Part shown: in pieces, positions 8,192-17,290 of the stretch | How positions within the stretch are numbered: position 1 is the stretch's first letter | Layout: the number at the start of each line of letters is the position of its first letter | NCBI GenBank assembly: GCA_963707465.1 | Contig: CAVPQK010000027.1 | Location: forward strand, 372,001 to 436,000 | Length of the DNA: 64,000 bases | From: Bog-159 sp963707465 | GTDB taxonomy: Bacteria > Acidobacteriota > Terriglobia > Bryobacterales > Bryobacteraceae | Direction of reading: 5' to 3' | The notes under the pieces: generated by a model | What the model was told of the DNA's origin: nothing | Seen by the model: only the letters and a program-made list of their open reading frames with translations | Database searches by the model: none | Position numbers and translations under genes: made by a program

Positions 8192-8725
8192 ATGCTCCTC
8201 GCGCTGGCGATGTTGGCCGCGTCCGACTACCAGGCGGTGGTGCGCAAGTTCTCGCTGATCGAGCAGGATCGCCTCAAGCCCGGCTCACGCGTCGTTCTCA
8301 CGCCTGCCGAGCTCAACGCCTACGCCCGCCAGGAAGTCGCCGACGTGGCCCCCGGAGGAGTCCGCGACCCGCGCCTCGAGTTGGGACCCGGAACCGCCAC
8401 CGCCACCGCCCTCATCGACTTCGGTAAGCTGCGACGGGCCGAGGGAAAGCCGCCGGGACGTCTCCTTTCCTACCTGCTGGATGGCGAGCGGCCCGTCACT
8501 ATCGTCGCGCGCATCCGGTCCTCCGCCGGCACCGCCACCGTCGACGTGCAGGAGGTCCAAATCTCCGGCGTCGTCATTGAAGGCCGCCTGCTCGAATTCC
8601 TCATCCACAATTACCTCATGCAATCTTACCCGGCCGCCAAGGTGGGCGAACCCTTCGCGTTGGGCCATCGCATCGAGCGCCTGGACGTGCAGCCATCCGC
8701 GGTGGGCGTCGTCATCGGGCGCTGA
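8192..8725 (+). CDS. Hypothetical protein, probably exported
   Basis: The frame is open from 8066, but the likely start is the ATG at 8192, preceded by GGTGG at 8183-8187 and followed by a short hydrophobic stretch (MLLALAMLAAS). ATGs at 8153 and 8180 are alternatives. The ~177-aa product contains LKPGSRVVLTPAELNAYAR and a C-terminal part with EVQISGVVIEGRLLEFLIHNYL. It appears alpha/beta, with no cysteines or obvious catalytic motif. I do not recognise the family. It lies just upstream of the nucleoside hydrolase, with a promoter-like sequence between them. Confidence 0.6.
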   Translation: MLLALAMLAASDYQAVVRKFSLIEQDRLKPGSRVVLTPAELNAYARQEVADVAPGGVRDPRLELGPGTATATALIDFGKLRRAEGKPPGRLLSYLLDGERPVTIVARIRSSAGTATVDVQEVQISGVVIEGRLLEFLIHNYLMQSYPAAKVGEPFALGHRIERLDVQPSAVGVVIGR

Positions 8726-8748
8726 CACCAGCCACGGCGCGCTATACT
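8722..8748 (+). promoter_or_regulatory. Probable promoter of the nucleoside hydrolase, leaderless
   Basis: CTGACA (8722-8727) and TATACT (8743-8748) are separated by 15 bases. The -10 ends seven bases before the ATG at 8756, so the predicted mRNA would begin at the start codon. No Shine-Dalgarno is present. Confidence 0.5.
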
Positions 8749-8755
8749 CGCCCCT

Positions 8756-9742
8756 ATGACCGTATGGCCGCTTGTCCTGCTCGCCGCCGCCCCGCCGCCG
8801 GCGGCCAGGATCGTGTTCGATACCGACTGCGGCTACTTCGGCGACGATGGCGCGGCGCTGGTGATGGTTCTCCGCAGTCCCGAAAAGGTGCGTATCGAAG
8901 CCATCACGGCCGTGTCGGGCAATGTGTGGGCCGCCGAGACCGCCGGATATCTCACGGAAATCCTGGGCCTGCTCGGCCATCCTGAAATCAAACCTTATGT
9001 GGGCGCGCAAATGCCCCTGATCCACACTGCCGATATGGCCAAGCTGGAATCGCCCCTGGAATTTCAAGGCGCTTTCGCCCGCCCGGCCAAATTCGCGCCG
9101 CCGTCAGAGCCGGCGGCGATCGGCGCGCTGGTTGCCGCCATCCAGCAAAATCCCGGCCGCATCACCATCCTGGCCCTCGGTCCCATGACCAATGTGGCCA
9201 TGCTGCTGCGCCTGCACCCGGATTTGGAAGCGAGGATCCAGCGCATCGTCTTCATGGGCGGCAACGTGCACGTGCCGGGTAACGCCTCCGCTGCTGCGGA
9301 GTTCAACTTCTGGTTCGATCCGGAAGCGGCGCAGATCGTGCTCCGCTCGCGCATTCCGGAAAAGGTGATGTTCCCGCTGGATATCTGCAGTCGCGCCGCG
9401 CTCACCAAAACACGCTTCGATGAAATTGTGGCGGCCCGCACTCCGGTCACCGAGCGGTATAAGGAGGATTACGGCAACCGCTATCCCGGCTTCCTCAAAA
9501 ACGCCAAGGCCTCCGGCTTTCTTTGGGACGAATTGGCCGCCGCGTGGCTGCTCGATACCGGCTTCGTGACCCAATCGGAAACCGCCTGGCTGGACGTCGA
9601 CACGCGCTTCGGCAAGACCTACGGCGCGACCGTTCCGCTGGAGCGGCGCCTGGCGCCCGATGCCACGCCCACGCGCGTGATGCTCGACCTCGACTACCCG
9701 CGCCTGTGGTCGATCTACAAGCGCCTGTTGACGGTGATGTAA
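8756..9742 (+). CDS. Exported inosine-uridine-type nucleoside hydrolase
   Basis: A 328-aa member of the IU-nucleoside hydrolase family, which splits the N-glycosidic bond of ribonucleosides using a calcium cluster. The diagnostic Asp cluster VFDTDCGYFGDDGAAL lies near residues 24-39, and the later GPMTNVA, FMGGNVHVPGNASAAAEFNFWFDPEAA segment with the substrate-binding Asn and Asp is present. The first ~18 residues (TVWPLVLLAAAPPPAA) look like a signal peptide, so the enzyme is probably exported and used for nucleoside salvage. Length is normal for the family. It is convergent with a DinB gene whose stop lies only a few bases beyond the hairpin downstream. Confidence 0.9.
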   Translation: MTVWPLVLLAAAPPPAARIVFDTDCGYFGDDGAALVMVLRSPEKVRIEAITAVSGNVWAAETAGYLTEILGLLGHPEIKPYVGAQMPLIHTADMAKLESPLEFQGAFARPAKFAPPSEPAAIGALVAAIQQNPGRITILALGPMTNVAMLLRLHPDLEARIQRIVFMGGNVHVPGNASAAAEFNFWFDPEAAQIVLRSRIPEKVMFPLDICSRAALTKTRFDEIVAARTPVTERYKEDYGNRYPGFLKNAKASGFLWDELAAAWLLDTGFVTQSETAWLDVDTRFGKTYGATVPLERRLAPDATPTRVMLDLDYPRLWSIYKRLLTVM

Positions 9743-9743
9743 A

Positions 9744-9766
9744 TTGTGGGGCAGGCGCAAGCTGCC
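9744..9766. terminator. GGGGCAGG stop-proximal repeat/hairpin, copy 2
   Basis: GTGGGGCAGG follows the TAA stop, and GGCAG (9750-9754) can pair with CTGCC (9762-9766). It fills the short gap between convergent genes and may terminate both. Same element type as at 1626 and 15687. Confidence 0.45.
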
Positions 9767-10266
9767 TACATCATGCCTTCGTCCGCCGAGGGACCGTAAA
9801 TCGAAGGCACCGCCGTATCGGTCAGCCGCAGGTACACCGACAACTGCCCGCGGTGATGAATCAGGTGGTTCATCGCCAGGCTGCGGATGACCGCGGCTTT
9901 CGGTAGCCGCAATAGCGTAGTGCCGTCCCGCAGCAACGACCACGGCTTCATCAGCTCTTCGTCGCTGATGTTCGCGATGGCGGACCGCGCGCCGGCCACA
10001 ACCTGATCGAAGCCTTCCAGCAGTTGCCGCCGGTCCGTGGCGTGGACCTCTTTGTATTCGCCCTTGGCAAAATCCATCGAGTCCCCATTTCCGGCGGACG
10101 TCGCAAAACCCGGAATTCCGGCGATATGGCAGGCAAGCTGTCCCATCGTCATGGACTTTGCGTGCGGCCGCCAGTCCATCTTGTCCTCGGGTACGCGTTC
10201 GAGAGTTCGCCGCGTGGTCGCCATCTCCTGATCGAACTCCGGAATAAGTGCGTCGCTGATTTTCAT
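9766..10266 (-). CDS. DinB-family protein
   Basis: About 166 aa from the ATG at 10266 (MKISDALIPEF); a slightly longer start is possible. The four-helix DinB/YfiT-like fold is indicated by the three metal-ligand histidines: GQLACHIAG in the first half and NHLIHHRGQLSVYLR near the C-terminus. Members bind a divalent metal and many act as thiol-dependent transferases (bacillithiol or similar); others are uncharacterised. No export signal is seen, unlike the second DinB gene at 22187. It is divergent from the Ser/Thr kinase gene, sharing a short intergenic region. Confidence 0.85.
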   Translation of the reverse strand: MKISDALIPEFDQEMATTRRTLERVPEDKMDWRPHAKSMTMGQLACHIAGIPGFATSAGNGDSMDFAKGEYKEVHATDRRQLLEGFDQVVAGARSAIANISDEELMKPWSLLRDGTTLLRLPKAAVIRSLAMNHLIHHRGQLSVYLRLTDTAVPSIYGPSADEGMM

Positions 10267-10332
10267 GCTTTGAAATACTCCCGGCACATTGTAACCCGCC
10301 GCGAGCCGTTATTACGGCATAATGGAACATCG

Positions 10333-12978
10333 GTGACGCCCGGTCAAACCATCTCGCACTACCGCATTATCGAGAAGCTCGGCGGCGGCGGCATGGGCGT
10401 CGTCTATCGCGCCGAAGACCTGAAACTCGGCCGCGAAGTGGCCCTGAAATTCCTGCCGGAGGAAATGACGCGCGACCGCGTGGCGCTCGAACGCTTCGAA
10501 CGGGAAGCCCGCGCCGCGGCCGCCATCAATCATCCCAACATCTGTATCCTGCACGAAATCGGCGAGCACGAAGGCCATCCCTTCCTGGCCATGGAACTTC
10601 TGGAAGGCGCAACCTTGAAGCATCGCATCGATAACCAGCTGCTGCCGGTCGAATCGCTGCTCAATTGGGCCATCCAGATCGCCGATGGCCTCGATGCGGC
10701 CCACGCGCGCGGCATCGTGCATCGCGACATCAAGCCTGCCAATCTGTTCATCACCACCCGGGATACCGCCAAGATTCTGGATTTCGGTCTCGCCAAGCTG
10801 GCCGGTTCCAAGCTCGACGCCGCGCCGTTCGAGCAGACGGCCACCCTCCTCACGGATCCCCTGACCACGCCCGGCACCGCCGCGGGCACTCCCGGCTATA
10901 TGTCGCCCGAGCAGGTGCGCGGCGAAGAACTCGACGCGCGCACCGATTTGTTCAGCTTCGGCGTGGTCCTTTACCAGATGGCCACCGGACGGATGCCCTT
11001 TCAGGGCAAGACATCCGCGGAAGTAACGGCCGCGATCCTGCACGAAACACCCGCGCCTGCCTCGCGGGCGAACCGGGACATTCCGCCGAAACTGGACGAC
11101 ATCATTGCGCGTGCCATCGAGAAAGACCGCGATGTGCGCTATCAGAGCGCCGCCGACCTGCGCGCGGAGCTGAAGCGCCTGAAGCGCGACCTGGATTCGA
11201 GCAAGTCGCAGCCGGTCGTCGCGCAAGGCTCCGGTGCCGCCGCGCCGGTTCGCCGCAAACGCCGCTGGCCCTACGCGGCCGCCGCCGCGGCGATCCTCGC
11301 GGGGGCAGCCTTGTTTTGGCTCGCCCGGCCGCTGCCGCCTCCACGGGTCACGAACATAGTCCCGATCACTAACGATGGGGAACCAAAGAACTCGCCCCTG
11401 CTCACCGACGGCGCGCGGCTGTTTTTTACCGGTAACGCCAACGACGCTTACCAGGTATCGGTGAAAGGAGGCGAGTTGGCGGTGCCCCTGCCCCTGCCGG
11501 TGAAGAATGCGCACCTGCTGGACATCTCCCCGGACCGGACGCAGTGGTTGCTGGGCCGGCCGTTGACCAAATATTCGAAGGCCTATTATGAGCTTTGGGC
11601 CGCGCCATTACTTGGCGGCTCCGCGCGGCGTCTCGGCGGCCTGATTGCCGACGCGCGTGTGTCGGCCGCCTGGTCGCCGGACGGCCGGCAACTGTTCTAC
11701 GTCAAGGACAACGAACTGCATTTCGCGCGCGCCGACGGGACGGAAGTCCTGAAGCTGGCGGCTGTCGACGGCGTCGCTTACCAGCCGAGGTGGTCCCCCG
11801 ACGGGGGCAGGGTGCGCTTCTCGGTTGGCGATTCAGCGGGCGACGGCGTCTCCATTTGGGAAGCGCCGACTGACGGAAACCAAGCGTACAAGGTGCTCCC
11901 CAATGCGGGCTGGAATCCTGCATGGGTTGCTTGCTGCGGCGACTGGACTCCGGACGGCCGATACTTCCTTTTCCTGGCCGGGTCGGAAGGACATGGTTTC
12001 GGCATCTATGCGCTCCGGGAAAAAGGCGGATGGCTCCAGCGGGCTGCACGAGGACCATTCCAGTTGACCAATGGACTGCAGGTGGCGTCCGAGCCGGTTC
12101 CCAGCGCCAGCGGCAAGCGCTTGTTTATCGACGCCGGCCAGTCCCGGATCGAATTTCGCCGTTATGACTTGAAGTCGGGCCGCTTCATCCCCGCATTCCG
12201 TGGAATATCGGGGAAAGAGCTCGAATTCTCAAGGGACGGGCAATGGGTTGTCTACGTCTCGGAGCCCGAACATTCCCTTTGGCGCGCCGCGGCCGATGGT
12301 AGCCAGCGCCTGCAGATTACGTCGCCTCCCATGGCGGCGAGTATGCCTCACTGGTCTCCGGATGGGAAGCAGATTGCGTTCTTCGGAGCGCGCGACGGCA
12401 GCCCGTCCCGGATCTACGTGGTAGCCATGGACGGCGGCGACCTCAAGCAGGTAAGCAACGGGGAAAATGGCAAGGACGGCGATTGGGACCCATCCTGGTC
12501 GCCGGACGGGGCGTCGCTGGCTTTCGGCGGCGCTTCGTCCGTGAAGAGCGGGGGCGCGATTCAAATCGTGGATCTGAAGACGGGTCGCGTCTCGGTCCTG
12601 CCCGGTTCGGAAGGGATGTGGTCGCCCCGACGGTCGCGCGATGGACGATACATCGCGGGTCTCTCCACGTCCGGGTCGAAGCTCGTGCTCTACGATTTTC
12701 AGACGAGGAAACAAGTCGAGCTGTCCAGCGTGGTGAGCGGTTATCCGGGCTGGTCCGAAGACGGTGAATCCGTGTTCTATACGACCTTCGATGACGATGC
12801 AGCTTGGTGGAGCGTGCGCATCCGCGACCGCAAAATGGATCGTATCATCTCCCTAACGAGCATCCCCGATGCGGTGGTGTATAACTACTGGTTTGCGCCG
12901 GCTCCCAATAATTCCCTCATGACTGCGCGTACTGTCACCAACAGCGACCTCTTTGCCCTCGATTTGGAAGCGCCATAG
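10333..12978 (+). CDS. Transmembrane Ser/Thr protein kinase with C-terminal beta-propeller
   Basis: 881 aa from the GTG at 10333, which begins MTPGQTISHYRIIEKLGGGGMG. The Hanks-type kinase domain (about 1-275) has the glycine loop, catalytic Lys39 (VALKFL), HRDIKPANLF with Asp132 and DFGLAKL with Asp150, so it should be active. A basic stretch and one membrane segment (about 307-334) lead into ~540 residues of PD40/TolB-like propeller blades, recognisable by repeated WSPDG motifs. The kinase would face the cytoplasm and the propeller the periplasm, a layout typical of Solibacter. A CATAAT at 10318-10323 lies nine bases before the GTG and there is no clear Shine-Dalgarno. Substrates and the sensed ligand are unknown. 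Confidence 0.9.
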   Translation: MTPGQTISHYRIIEKLGGGGMGVVYRAEDLKLGREVALKFLPEEMTRDRVALERFEREARAAAAINHPNICILHEIGEHEGHPFLAMELLEGATLKHRIDNQLLPVESLLNWAIQIADGLDAAHARGIVHRDIKPANLFITTRDTAKILDFGLAKLAGSKLDAAPFEQTATLLTDPLTTPGTAAGTPGYMSPEQVRGEELDARTDLFSFGVVLYQMATGRMPFQGKTSAEVTAAILHETPAPASRANRDIPPKLDDIIARAIEKDRDVRYQSAADLRAELKRLKRDLDSSKSQPVVAQGSGAAAPVRRKRRWPYAAAAAAILAGAALFWLARPLPPPRVTNIVPITNDGEPKNSPLLTDGARLFFTGNANDAYQVSVKGGELAVPLPLPVKNAHLLDISPDRTQWLLGRPLTKYSKAYYELWAAPLLGGSARRLGGLIADARVSAAWSPDGRQLFYVKDNELHFARADGTEVLKLAAVDGVAYQPRWSPDGGRVRFSVGDSAGDGVSIWEAPTDGNQAYKVLPNAGWNPAWVACCGDWTPDGRYFLFLAGSEGHGFGIYALREKGGWLQRAARGPFQLTNGLQVASEPVPSASGKRLFIDAGQSRIEFRRYDLKSGRFIPAFRGISGKELEFSRDGQWVVYVSEPEHSLWRAAADGSQRLQITSPPMAASMPHWSPDGKQIAFFGARDGSPSRIYVVAMDGGDLKQVSNGENGKDGDWDPSWSPDGASLAFGGASSVKSGGAIQIVDLKTGRVSVLPGSEGMWSPRRSRDGRYIAGLSTSGSKLVLYDFQTRKQVELSSVVSGYPGWSEDGESVFYTTFDDDAAWWSVRIRDRKMDRIISLTSIPDAVVYNYWFAPAPNNSLMTARTVTNSDLFALDLEAP

Positions 12979-13011
12979 CTTTACGGAAACCGATCCTTCG
13001 CGTCCGCCCGT

Positions 13012-13017
13012 TATAAT
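13012..13017 (+). promoter_or_regulatory. Probable -10 element of acnA, leaderless
   Basis: A perfect TATAAT ends five bases before the acnA ATG at 13023. Transcription would start at or next to the start codon. No -35 consensus or Shine-Dalgarno is seen. Confidence 0.55.
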
Positions 13018-13022
13018 TAAGC

Positions 13023-15686
13023 ATGCCCACCAATAGCTTCGGAGCCGCGTCCAGCCTGCGCGCCGCCCACGTCGATTACCGCATCTTCCGCCTGCGCAGC
13101 CTGGAAGAACAAGGCGTCGGCGACGTCGCGCATCTGCCCTTCGCCAGCAAAATCCTGCTGGAAAACCTGCTCCGCCAGGAGGATGGCCGCCGCGTCAGCG
13201 CCGCCGATATCGAATACGTCGCGCGCGGCGCCAGCGCGTCCGCCGCCAAAGAGATCAGCTTCATGCCCGCGCGCGTGCTGTTGCAGGATTTCACCGGCGT
13301 GCCCTGCGTCGTGGATCTAGCCGCCATGCGCGATGCGCTGGCCGCCATGGGCGCGGACGCCACGCTTGCCAATCCGCTGCTGCCTGCCGACCTGGTGATC
13401 GATCACTCCGTGCAGGTGGATAGCTTCGGCAGCGCGGATGCATTCGGGATCAACGCGCTGCTCGAATTCCAGCGCAACCGCGAACGCTACATTCTCTTGC
13501 GCTGGGGCCAGACCGCGTTCCGGAATTTCCGCGTGGTGCCGCCCGATACGGGCATCGTGCATCAGGTCAATCTCGAATATCTGGCCTCGGTGGTGTTTCG
13601 CCTGCAAACAGCACACGGTTGGGAAGCGTATCCCGATACGCTGGTGGGCACGGATTCCCACACCACGATGGTTAATGGCTTGGGTGTACTCGGCTGGGGC
13701 GTGGGCGGCATCGAAGCGGAGGCCTGCATGCTCGGCCAGCCGGTTTCCATGCTGCTGCCGCCGGTGATCGGTTTCAAGCTGCACGGGCGCCTACCGGAAG
13801 GCTGCACGGCGACTGATCTGGTTCTGACCATCACCCAGATCCTGCGCAAGAAGGGCGTGGTGGGCAAGATCGTCGAGTTTTACGGCCAGGGCCTCAGCGC
13901 GCTGAGCCTGGCGGACCGCGCTACGGTAGGCAACATGGCGCCGGAATATGGCGCGACGGCCGGCTTCTTCCCGGTGGACGCGGAGACGCTCGCCTATCTG
14001 AGCTTCACCAATCGCGATGCCAGCCTGATCGAACTTGTCGAAGCCTATACCAAGGAGCAGGGACTCTTCCGCACCGATGCCACACCCGATCCGGTGTATG
14101 CGGATACCGTGGACCTGGATCTGGCAACCGTCACGCCGTCGATGGCCGGACCGAAGCGCCCGCAGGATCGCGTGAATCTGCCGGATGTGAAGAAGAATTT
14201 CGAGACGGCGTTTGGCGGCGCGCACAAGCCGGTCACGATCGGAACCAATGGCAGCACGGCCACGCTCGATAACGGATCGGTGGTGATCGCCGCCATCACC
14301 AGCTGCACGAATACCTCGAATCCCTCCGTTATGCTCGCCGCCGGGCTGCTGGCCAAGAAAGCCGTGGAGCGCGGACTGAAGCCTAAGCCGTGGGTGAAGA
14401 CCAGCCTGGCGCCCGGCTCCAAAGTGGTTTCCGATTACTACCGCGAGGCGGGTCTGACACCGTATCTCGAAGCGCTCAACTTCCATCTGGTGGGTTACGG
14501 ATGCACCACGTGCATCGGCAATAGCGGGCCGCTGCCCGAAGCGGTGTCCGAAGCCGTGCAGCGCGAAAACCTGACGGTGGCGGCCGTGCTCAGCGGCAAC
14601 CGCAATTTTGAAGGCCGCATCAACGCGCAGGTGAAGGCGAATTACCTGGCGTCGCCGCCGCTGGTGGTGGCGTATGCGCTGGCCGGACGCATCGATATCG
14701 ATTTGACCACCGAGCCGTTGGGCGAAGATTCCGCGGGCGTGCCAGTCTATCTGCGCGATATCTGGCCCACCAACGAAGAGGTGCGCGAGACGGTACGCAC
14801 GTCCATCCGCCGCGATATGTTCCAGCACGAATACGCGCAGGCCTTCGACGGCGATGCCAATTGGCGGAGCATGCTGGTGCCCACCGGCGACATCTATGTA
14901 TGGGACCCCAAGTCCACCTACATCAAGCGTCCGCCGTACTTCGACAACATGGTGGATCCCGAAACGTCCGTGCAGGACCTGCGCGGCATGCGCGTGCTGG
15001 CGCTGCTGGGTGACTCCATCACCACCGATCATATTTCGCCCGCCGGTTCGATTGGCAAAGACACTCCGGCGGGCCGCTATCTGATCGCGCAGGGCGTCGA
15101 GCCGAAGGATTTCAACTCGTACGGCGCGCGCCGCGGCAATCACGAAGTGATGGTGCGCGGCACGCTGGCCAACGTGCGGCTGCGCAACCAGCTCGCGCCG
15201 GGGACGGAAGGCGGCTGGACCCAGCATCTGCCGGATGGCGAGCAGATGTCCATCTACGATGCATCTGTGCGATACCAGCAGGACGGCGTTCCGCTGCTGA
15301 TTATTGCGGGCAAGGAGTACGGTTCCGGCTCGTCGCGCGATTGGGCCGCCAAAGGCGTGCTGCTGCTGGGCGTGAAGGCGGTGATCGCCGAAAGCTTCGA
15401 GCGCATCCATCGCACCAACCTGGTGGGCATGGGAGTGCTGCCGCTGCAATTCCTGGATGGCGAAAATGCGGCCAGCCTGGGGCTCACCGGGCGCGAACAA
15501 TTCAGCGTGGAGGGCGTCAAGGAAGCGCTGGGCGGTGGGCCGCGATGCGCCCGCGTGCGTGCGGACGGGAAGACTTTCGAAGTTATCGTGCGCGTGGATA
15601 CGCCGCAGGAAGTCGAATACTACCGCAGCGGCGGCATCCTGCCCTACGTGTTGCGCCAGATCGCTGCTACTCCTGTGGGCGCGTAG
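13023..15686 (+). CDS. acnA: Aconitate hydratase A
   Basis: 887 aa, normal for AcnA. It isomerises citrate to isocitrate through cis-aconitate in the TCA cycle. The three [4Fe-4S] ligands are visible as Cys428 (TSCTNTSNPS), Cys494 and Cys497 (YGCTTCIGNSGP). Other signature stretches are VGTDSHTTM, DSITTDHISPAG and the C-terminal swivel domain with GKEYGSGSSRDWAAKG. The ATG at 13023 lies five bases after a TATAAT, implying a leaderless transcript. The TCA gene pair sucC-sucD lies 1.6 kb downstream but is separated by a convergent gene, so it is a separate unit. Confidence 0.97.
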   Translation: MPTNSFGAASSLRAAHVDYRIFRLRSLEEQGVGDVAHLPFASKILLENLLRQEDGRRVSAADIEYVARGASASAAKEISFMPARVLLQDFTGVPCVVDLAAMRDALAAMGADATLANPLLPADLVIDHSVQVDSFGSADAFGINALLEFQRNRERYILLRWGQTAFRNFRVVPPDTGIVHQVNLEYLASVVFRLQTAHGWEAYPDTLVGTDSHTTMVNGLGVLGWGVGGIEAEACMLGQPVSMLLPPVIGFKLHGRLPEGCTATDLVLTITQILRKKGVVGKIVEFYGQGLSALSLADRATVGNMAPEYGATAGFFPVDAETLAYLSFTNRDASLIELVEAYTKEQGLFRTDATPDPVYADTVDLDLATVTPSMAGPKRPQDRVNLPDVKKNFETAFGGAHKPVTIGTNGSTATLDNGSVVIAAITSCTNTSNPSVMLAAGLLAKKAVERGLKPKPWVKTSLAPGSKVVSDYYREAGLTPYLEALNFHLVGYGCTTCIGNSGPLPEAVSEAVQRENLTVAAVLSGNRNFEGRINAQVKANYLASPPLVVAYALAGRIDIDLTTEPLGEDSAGVPVYLRDIWPTNEEVRETVRTSIRRDMFQHEYAQAFDGDANWRSMLVPTGDIYVWDPKSTYIKRPPYFDNMVDPETSVQDLRGMRVLALLGDSITTDHISPAGSIGKDTPAGRYLIAQGVEPKDFNSYGARRGNHEVMVRGTLANVRLRNQLAPGTEGGWTQHLPDGEQMSIYDASVRYQQDGVPLLIIAGKEYGSGSSRDWAAKGVLLLGVKAVIAESFERIHRTNLVGMGVLPLQFLDGENAASLGLTGREQFSVEGVKEALGGGPRCARVRADGKTFEVIVRVDTPQEVEYYRSGGILPYVLRQIAATPVGA

Positions 15687-15708
15687 TGGGGGCAGGCCGA
15701 GGGCCTGC
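15687..15708 (+). terminator. Hairpin after acnA (GGGGCAGG repeat, copy 3)
   Basis: GCAGGCC (15692-15698) pairs perfectly with GGCCTGC (15702-15708) around a GAG loop, immediately after the stop. No T-run follows. The remaining ~125 bases to the next gene hold no gene that I can support. Confidence 0.5.
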
Positions 15709-15834
15709 AATTTGCGCAGAACTGCTCGACGAGATCTGGCAGCCATAATTCAGGTTGCAAGCCGCATCCAAAGCGGGTACCATTGAGTTACCCGCCCCGT
15801 TTGATTTTTCGAGCACAACTACTAGTACATTTTT

Positions 15835-16212
15835 ATGCCGCAGCAACACAAGAAGGTTCTTGCAGTCGTAAGCGATCTGTTCTTTTCGGTGAAAATCGCC
15901 GATGCCGCGAAGCGCGCGGGCATGACGCTGGAGATGGTTAAGGACCCGCACGAAGTTATGCTGAAAGCCAGGGAGAAGCCCAGCGTCATCATCTTCGACC
16001 TGAATTTCGAGGACGCGCAACCGCTGGACCTCATTGCCAAGCTCAAGGCCGGCGTCGAGTTCAAGGGCGTGAGCCTGATAGGCTATCTGTCGCACGTGCA
16101 GGGGGAGCTGAAGCAGGCGGCTCAGGAGGCGGGCTGCGACATGGTGATGGCGAAGTCGGCGTTCTCGCAGAATCTACACCAGATTCTGAAGCGGCACTCT
16201 GGCGTGATCTAA
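15835..16212 (+). CDS. Stand-alone receiver-like domain protein
   Basis: 125 aa with the alternating alpha/beta pattern of a response-regulator receiver. Features that fit are the first strand VLAVVSD, a possible phospho-acceptor Asp55 at the end of strand 3 (VIIFDLNF) and the conserved-type Lys107 (MVMAKSAF). The usual acidic pair after strand 1 is reduced to a single Asp14, and the Thr/Ser of strand 4 is displaced (LIGYLSHV), so phosphorylation may be weak or absent. There is no output domain and no kinase next to it. The 3' end overlaps convergent trpD by four bases. It could be a diverged single-domain receiver or pseudo-receiver adaptor. Confidence 0.65.
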   Translation: MPQQHKKVLAVVSDLFFSVKIADAAKRAGMTLEMVKDPHEVMLKAREKPSVIIFDLNFEDAQPLDLIAKLKAGVEFKGVSLIGYLSHVQGELKQAAQEAGCDMVMAKSAFSQNLHQILKRHSGVI

Positions 16213-17237
16213 CAAACCGGCCGGTGCGTGAATTGGGCCAACGCTTCCACTTTTCCCCGCGCCGCGCCGGAATCGATAGCGGCCGCGGCCAGCGTCACCC
16301 CTTCCCGGAAATCGCGCGCCCGTCCGACGGCCACTAACGCTGCGGCGGCGTTCACCAGCACGATGTCACGCCGAGGACCGGTCGCGCCTTCGAGAATCTC
16401 GCGGGCAATCGTCAGGTTGGCCCGCGGGTCGCCGCCCTTCAGATCCACCGGCCGCGCCTGCGCCACGCCAAAGTCGTCAGGCGTGAGCGTGCGACGGGTC
16501 ACCTCTCTCTGCCGGATCTCAAATGCGAGAGTCGGGCCGGTGGTGGTGATCTCATCCAAGCCATCCGCGCCATGTACCACAAACCCGCGCTCCAGGCCGA
16601 GCGCCGCCAGCGCGCCGGCAATCAACTCCGCGAAGTGCGCGCTGGGCGCTCCGGCAAGCTGCGCCGTGGCGCCGGCCGGATTGGTCAGCGGTCCAAGCAG
16701 ATTGAACACCGTGCGCATTTTCAGATCGACGCGCACCGGATGCGCATGTTTGGTGGCGGTGTGGATGGCCGGCGCGAACAGAAAACCGATACCGATTTCA
16801 CGGATGGCGCGCGCGCATTCGGCGGGCGGTATGGGGAACCGCACGCCCATCGCCTCCAGCAGATCGGCGCTGCCGCACTGGCTCGAAATGGACCGGTTGC
16901 CGTGCTTGGCCACGCGCGCACCGGCGCCGGCGACCACGAACGCGACCACGGTCGAGATGTTGAACGTGCCAATGCCGTCGCCGCCCGTGCCGCAAGTATC
17001 GATGAGCGGCTCGCCGCCGAGCGCGGCGTCGATCGGTTCGGCCATCTGCCGCAGCGCGCGCGCGAACCCCACCAGCTCGTCGACGGTCTCGCCTTTCATA
17101 CGCAGCGCCACCAGGAATCCGGCGATTTGCGGGGCCGTCGCGTCCCCGCTCAGGATGCTGTGCATGGCCTCCAAAGCACCGGCAGACGATAGGTTTTGAC
17201 GGTCGGCGACACGATGCAAGTAGGGCAGAAGCGACAT
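16209..17237 (-). CDS. trpD: Anthranilate phosphoribosyltransferase
   Basis: 342 aa from the ATG at 17237. It transfers phosphoribose from PRPP to anthranilate, the second committed step of tryptophan synthesis. The PRPP-binding motif GTGGD (83-87) and the KHGNR motif (111-115) with the following SSQCGSADLLEAMG are intact, as is the late GADGLDE segment. Other trp genes are not in the window, so the pathway genes are dispersed. The start has no Shine-Dalgarno and an AT-rich AATATAAC directly before it. It is divergent from sucC with only 53 bases between the start codons. Confidence 0.95.
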   Translation of the reverse strand: MSLLPYLHRVADRQNLSSAGALEAMHSILSGDATAPQIAGFLVALRMKGETVDELVGFARALRQMAEPIDAALGGEPLIDTCGTGGDGIGTFNISTVVAFVVAGAGARVAKHGNRSISSQCGSADLLEAMGVRFPIPPAECARAIREIGIGFLFAPAIHTATKHAHPVRVDLKMRTVFNLLGPLTNPAGATAQLAGAPSAHFAELIAGALAALGLERGFVVHGADGLDEITTTGPTLAFEIRQREVTRRTLTPDDFGVAQARPVDLKGGDPRANLTIAREILEGATGPRRDIVLVNAAAALVAVGRARDFREGVTLAAAAIDSGAARGKVEALAQFTHRPVC

Positions 17238-17260
17238 GTTATATTGAGGGTTCAAGTCCC

Positions 17261-17282
17261 CGTTATCATAGACGTTATCATA
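17261..17282 (+). promoter_or_regulatory. Direct repeat in the trpD/sucC divergent promoter region
   Basis: CGTTATCATA occurs twice (17261-17270 and 17273-17282), 12 bp apart, between the divergent trpD and sucC starts. Each copy contains a TATCAT that could serve as a -10; the pair could also be a regulator site. AAGG after the second copy is the sucC ribosome site. Confidence 0.4.
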
Positions 17283-17290
17283 AGGTTTCC

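Noticed and set aside
13791..15746. A 651-codon open frame on the minus strand opposite acnA
   Set aside because: Runs through the whole conserved acnA coding region in an antisense frame and has no domain or ribosome site.
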